Source: DRPG01 sp964655065 (GTDB lineage: Bacteria > Myxococcota_A > UBA796 > GCA-2862545). Taken from it: a DNA stretch of 64,000 bases. Below, one piece after another: positions 61,173-64,000 of this stretch (positions within the stretch are counted from its first letter, which is position 1; each line of letters opens with the position of its first letter). The stretch covers positions 1 through 64,000 of the forward strand of contig CAZZLC010000029.1 in NCBI GenBank assembly GCA_964655065.1, read 5' to 3'. The notes below the pieces were generated by a model, which was not told the DNA's origin, did no database searches, and saw nothing but the letters and a program-made list of their open reading frames with translations. The position numbers and the translations under genes are program-made.

Positions 61173-61905
61173 CCGGCGGGTCCTCGGTCCGGGCGGACCG
61201 TTGGGCGTCCAAGAGCCGGTCGATCACGGTCGGCCAGTCGGGCGACGGCGTGCCTCGGTACTCGCCAACCACGCAGGGCCCGTCGAGCGACCACGACCCG
61301 TCGTAGCGAAGTCCGTGCGTGGCGTGCTCGACCGCGACGTTGGCGAGCAGGGCCTCGACCCCCGGCGCGGCGGCCGCGGCACGCTCCGCGTCGTCGAACT
61401 GCAGCCGGAAGCGCACGTCGCCACCGTCGGACGTCACGTCGGTGAGGACGAGCTCACCGGACCGTAGCCCGCGCACCGGCACGGGCAGCTGCTTCAGCAC
61501 GATCTCGTGGAGATGATCGGGAAACGCGAAGGCCACCGCGACCAGTCCGACAGGTCGGTCCTGCAGCGGTGTCACGGCGCGCGGTCCTCGCCCCACGAGC
61601 GCGTCGCCGTCCGACCGCCAGCGCCATCGCGAGGGAATCGCGGCGACCACGAGCCGGAGTGCCCGGCGGGGCCCCGGTGGAAGCGCCACCCGAACGTGGT
61701 CGACGCCCACGGCGTCGCCGTGCATCGCCGCCTGCAGCGGGAGCGGTCGACCGAGCAGCGTCCCCAGAGCCCCGGTGACTGCCCGGTGCAGAGGTCGCCG
61801 GTCAGAGGGGCGCTGTTCCAACGTCTGGCGCACCACCCGGTGCAGCGCGGAGTCGACGGGGACGTCCACGTCCAGCGTCCAGGTGAGGGGCAGAGCTCGG
61901 GTCAT
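61147..61905 (-). CDS. hypothetical protein
   Basis: A 252-residue protein from ATG 61905 (GGGGGG immediately upstream); the frame is open far upstream but without support. It is Arg/Val-rich, with a possible beta-rich core: LTWTLDVDVPVDSALHRVVR at the start, RLVVAAIPSRWRWRSDGDAL, AFAFPDHLHEIVLKQLPVP, VRFRLQFDDAERAAA and a final LRYDGSWSLDG. No signal peptide or membrane helix. It does not match a family I know. Divergent from the TSP3 lipoprotein, upstream of the oligopeptide transporter operon and on the same strand. Confidence 0.6.
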   Translation of the reverse strand: MTRALPLTWTLDVDVPVDSALHRVVRQTLEQRPSDRRPLHRAVTGALGTLLGRPLPLQAAMHGDAVGVDHVRVALPPGPRRALRLVVAAIPSRWRWRSDGDALVGRGPRAVTPLQDRPVGLVAVAFAFPDHLHEIVLKQLPVPVRGLRSGELVLTDVTSDGGDVRFRLQFDDAERAAAAAPGVEALLANVAVEHATHGLRYDGSWSLDGPCVVGEYRGTPSPDWPTVIDRLLDAQRSARTEDPPVAGSVRAG

Positions 61906-61992
61906 GCCCCCCATTGTCCCCAACCGGAGCGATCCTGTCGAGTTCGGACACCTGTGGGTAGGTTCGGGATGCCGATCCGCGGCCTGGTCAGC

Positions 61993-61998
61993 TATGCT
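61993..61998 (+). promoter_or_regulatory. -10-like TATGCT upstream of TSP3 lipoprotein
   Basis: GCTATGCT lies 25 bases before the GTG at 62024, ahead of TGGAGG. The spacing to the ribosome site is normal for this genome's lipoprotein genes. Confidence 0.35.
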
Positions 61999-62023
61999 CG
62001 CTTTCTCTCCTGGAGGCTGCGTC

Positions 62024-62947
62024 GTGCTCCGAACAACCCTCGTCCTGCTCGCGCTCGCCTGCAGCAATCGTGGCGGGCTGCAGGAACCGCCACTCGGTGG
62101 CGTGGAGCCCGTCGAGACCCCCGCGCTGTGCATCACGATCGAGCCCGGCCTCATCGAGTTCGGCGAGCACCCGGTCGGCGAGGAGGGGCTCCTGCGGACC
62201 TACTCCGTAGGCAACTCCTGCACCGTAGACCTGGTGGTGAGCAGCATCCGCTTCGAGCAGCCCGACCCGCCGTTTCGGCTCGAGCCCCCCCTCGAGCAGA
62301 CGCTGACCCTGCGTCCGCTGCAGAGTCGCGCCTTCGGCGTGCGCTTCGAGCCCGACCTCTACTTGCCCACGTTCGCGCGCATCCTCGTGCAGAGCAACGA
62401 CCGCGAGCTGCCCATCGAGGTCGTGGCCCTCACGGGCACGGGGATCTGCGAGGGCAGCGAGACCGACGAAGACGAAGATCTCGTCCCCGACGCCTGCGAC
62501 GTGTGCCCCGGCGGTGACGACCGGCTCGACTTCGACCAGGACGACGTACCCGACGAGTGCGACTTCTGTCCCACGGTCAACGACGAACAGGACGCCGACC
62601 GCGACGGGGTGGCTGACCCGTGCGACGTCTGCCCCGACGGCGACGACAAGTTCGACAGCGACGACGACGGAATCCCCGACGACTGCGATCGCTGCGGACT
62701 CGGCGACGACCGCATCGACACCGACCAGGACACCTTCCCGGACGCTTGCGACGCCTGCCAGGGATTCAGCGACTTCATCGACACCGACCTCGACGACGTG
62801 CCCGAGGGATGCGACATCTGTCAGGGCTTCGACGATCGGCTCGACGCCGACGGCGACGGTGTCCCCAACGGATGCGACGTCTGCCCCGGGTTCGACGACA
62901 CCCAAGACAGCGACGGCAACGGCATCCCCGACGGCTGCGAGGACTGA
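62024..62947 (+). CDS. lipoprotein with Ig-like head and thrombospondin type 3 repeats
   Basis: A 307-residue lipoprotein. GTG 62024 follows GGAGG with normal spacing; the signal is VLRTTLVLLALACS. Residues about 30-135 resemble an Ig-like ASH/choice-of-anchor domain of myxobacteria (ITIEPGLIEFGEHPVGEEG, then FGVRFEPDLYLPTFARILVQ). From about 140 to the end are seven to eight TSP3-type calcium repeats, each with DxDxDxxPDxCDxC (DSDDDGIPDDCDRC, DRDGVADPCDVC). It ends directly after GNGIPDGCED. No C-terminal sorting signal. Probably a calcium-stiffened surface rod. Confidence 0.8.
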   Translation: MLRTTLVLLALACSNRGGLQEPPLGGVEPVETPALCITIEPGLIEFGEHPVGEEGLLRTYSVGNSCTVDLVVSSIRFEQPDPPFRLEPPLEQTLTLRPLQSRAFGVRFEPDLYLPTFARILVQSNDRELPIEVVALTGTGICEGSETDEDEDLVPDACDVCPGGDDRLDFDQDDVPDECDFCPTVNDEQDADRDGVADPCDVCPDGDDKFDSDDDGIPDDCDRCGLGDDRIDTDQDTFPDACDACQGFSDFIDTDLDDVPEGCDICQGFDDRLDADGDGVPNGCDVCPGFDDTQDSDGNGIPDGCED

Positions 62948-62967
62948 ACGAGGGCACGGCCGGACCG

Positions 62968-64000
62968 GTGAAGCACCTCGCCAAAGCCCGCGTCCTCCTG
63001 ACGCCACCTGGCCCCCACGCGCTGCGCTTCGGCGTTTCGGTCGATCTCGGCCGGTTTCGCGAGGCGTCGAGCCTCGATGCGATCGCGGTCCACTCCGCCA
63101 CCGTCGACGACCTGGCCTTCGACGCCATCGTGGAACGTCCCGGCGCCCCGCGCCGCACGGACCGGGTGGTGTGGGGGTTGGCGGTCGAGGAGGGGCTACC
63201 GTGCCACCTCGATGGACTCTCCGCTCGCTTCGCCGCGCGACGCGAAGGCGCCCGCGCGGCAGGCGTGCCGATCGAGCCGCTGGGACACGGTGCGCCCGCG
63301 CTGCACGTCGTCGGTCGTCGGCTCGGCCCCGGCCAGACGCTCTCGCTCGTCCGCGGGGTGCCCTGGGACAGCCCGCAAGACCCCGTCCTCGTCGGCAGCC
63401 GCTGGGAGTCGCTCGTCGCCCTGGCCCGTCGAGGCCTGCCGGACGAGGAGCTCGGCACCCTCGCGGCTCGGGACCCCGAGTCCGCGTTGGTCGCCGCTGA
63501 CGCCTTCGACGAGCGTGGTGAGCCCCTCGTGGCCAGGGTGCTGCGGTGGCTTGGCGGTGACGCCCCGGATCGACCGAGCCGGGTGCCTCCCCTCCGTGTC
63601 CACGGGGCCCACGGCATCGGACCATTCACCGCCCGGGCGACCTTTGGCCACCGCTGGGACCGCGCCCTGCCCGGGGTCACCGGGCTCGGCCACCCCCTGT
63701 CCTGGCCGGCCGACGCCACCACCGTGCTCGACGACCTCATCGTGGCCTTCGCGGGTGGCACCCCGGGCTTCGTGCTCGCCCACGGCGACCCCGCCTTGCC
63801 TTCCCGGCTCGCTTCCGTGCGGACCCTGCTGCGGGATCGCTTTCCCGAGCTCGGCGGCGACCCCTTCGACGACCTCGTGCAGCTCCACGTCGCGCTGCTC
63901 GAGGCCGACGCCTGGCGCTGTGGCGCACCGCTGTCGCCGCGCGCGATCCGTGAGCTCGAGGCGGGCCTGGACGTCAGGTTTCCCGAGCGCCTGCGCTGGT
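62968..64000 (+). CDS. hypothetical protein, incomplete at right edge
   Basis: From GTG 62968 the frame is open through 64000 without a stop (at least 344 codons), with coding-like base usage throughout. The opening VKHLAKARVLLTPPGPHAL is followed by a region with VSVDLGRFREASSLDAIAVH and, around residue 160-175, VAADAFDERGEPLVARVLRW, which is like the TIGR02996-style 'ADWLEERGDPRGELIR' segment. The GTG lacks a good ribosome site and could be later. No enzyme motif recognised. The gene is cut by the window end. Confidence 0.6.
   Translation, partial: MKHLAKARVLLTPPGPHALRFGVSVDLGRFREASSLDAIAVHSATVDDLAFDAIVERPGAPRRTDRVVWGLAVEEGLPCHLDGLSARFAARREGARAAGVPIEPLGHGAPALHVVGRRLGPGQTLSLVRGVPWDSPQDPVLVGSRWESLVALARRGLPDEELGTLAARDPESALVAADAFDERGEPLVARVLRWLGGDAPDRPSRVPPLRVHGAHGIGPFTARATFGHRWDRALPGVTGLGHPLSWPADATTVLDDLIVAFAGGTPGFVLAHGDPALPSRLASVRTLLRDRFPELGGDPFDDLVQLHVALLEADAWRCGAPLSPRAIRELEAGLDVRFPERLRW

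Overview
The window is very GC-rich and gene-dense, with strong third-position GC bias that opens long false frames opposite most real genes. The gene content points to a member of the Myxococcota or a close relative. It includes about fourteen secreted lipoproteins (many small and cysteine-rich), a TIGR02996-type leucine-rich protein, MopE-like and thrombospondin type 3 calcium-binding proteins, and serine/threonine kinases fused to other domains. It also has several sigma54-type AAA+ proteins and a DUF1588/DUF1501 pair. No tRNA, rRNA, CRISPR array or transposase was seen. Taxonomy is inferred from gene content only.

Layout. 0.1-18 kb: an FHA protein, an M16 protease lipoprotein, a TIGR02996/LRR protein, a membrane histidine kinase with a truncated receiver-like tail, a CBS protein, a Tat-exported flavin oxidase, a PanE-type ketopantoate reductase, a 4-hydroxybutyryl-CoA dehydratase homologue, an SRPBCC protein, a Sel1-like/M28 peptidase and a CrtI/retinol-saturase-like oxidoreductase. 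18.1-19.4 kb: a scar where a sigma54 activator and a sulfide:quinone oxidoreductase, originally divergent, have both lost their 5' parts at one point near 19187. 19.5-28.6 kb: lipoproteins and a coupled operon of DUF1588-like, DUF1501, a CxxCH lipoprotein and an alpha/beta hydrolase. 28.6-33.7 kb: a TetR repressor divergent from an ABC ATPase and two membrane proteins that each fuse an ABC permease half to a peptidase-like half. 33.8-35.8 kb: a lipoprotein and a small membrane protein.

35.9-43.6 kb, minus strand: the most interesting block. A GAF/AAA+ protein lacking the sigma54-contact loop and HTH is followed by a serine/threonine kinase with a large helical C-terminal region. This kinase overlaps a lipoxygenase, and a catalase-related protein follows. 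Lipoxygenase plus catalase-related haem protein is the arrangement of known oxylipin (allene oxide or fatty-acid epoxide) systems, and here it sits behind signalling proteins. A front-end-type fatty-acid desaturase lies at 47.6 kb. A second, intact GAF/sigma54 activator overlaps a kinase-FGE-fold fusion at 52.3-56.3 kb, so the window holds two copies of the motif 'GAF-AAA+ protein followed by kinase'.

43.7-64 kb: SRPBCC and START-like proteins, a MopE-like beta-helix lipoprotein, a SirB1-like protein, an AhpD-like protein, a methyltransferase/hydrolase pair, a PLP enzyme of the ACC-deaminase fold, an oligopeptide transporter operon (binding protein and two permeases, no ATPases), a TSP3 lipoprotein, and an unfinished gene at the right edge.

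Six genes without a Shine-Dalgarno sequence carry a -10-like TANNNY hexamer exactly at -12 to -7 from the start codon, and a seventh is one base off. This is the geometry expected of leaderless mRNAs.
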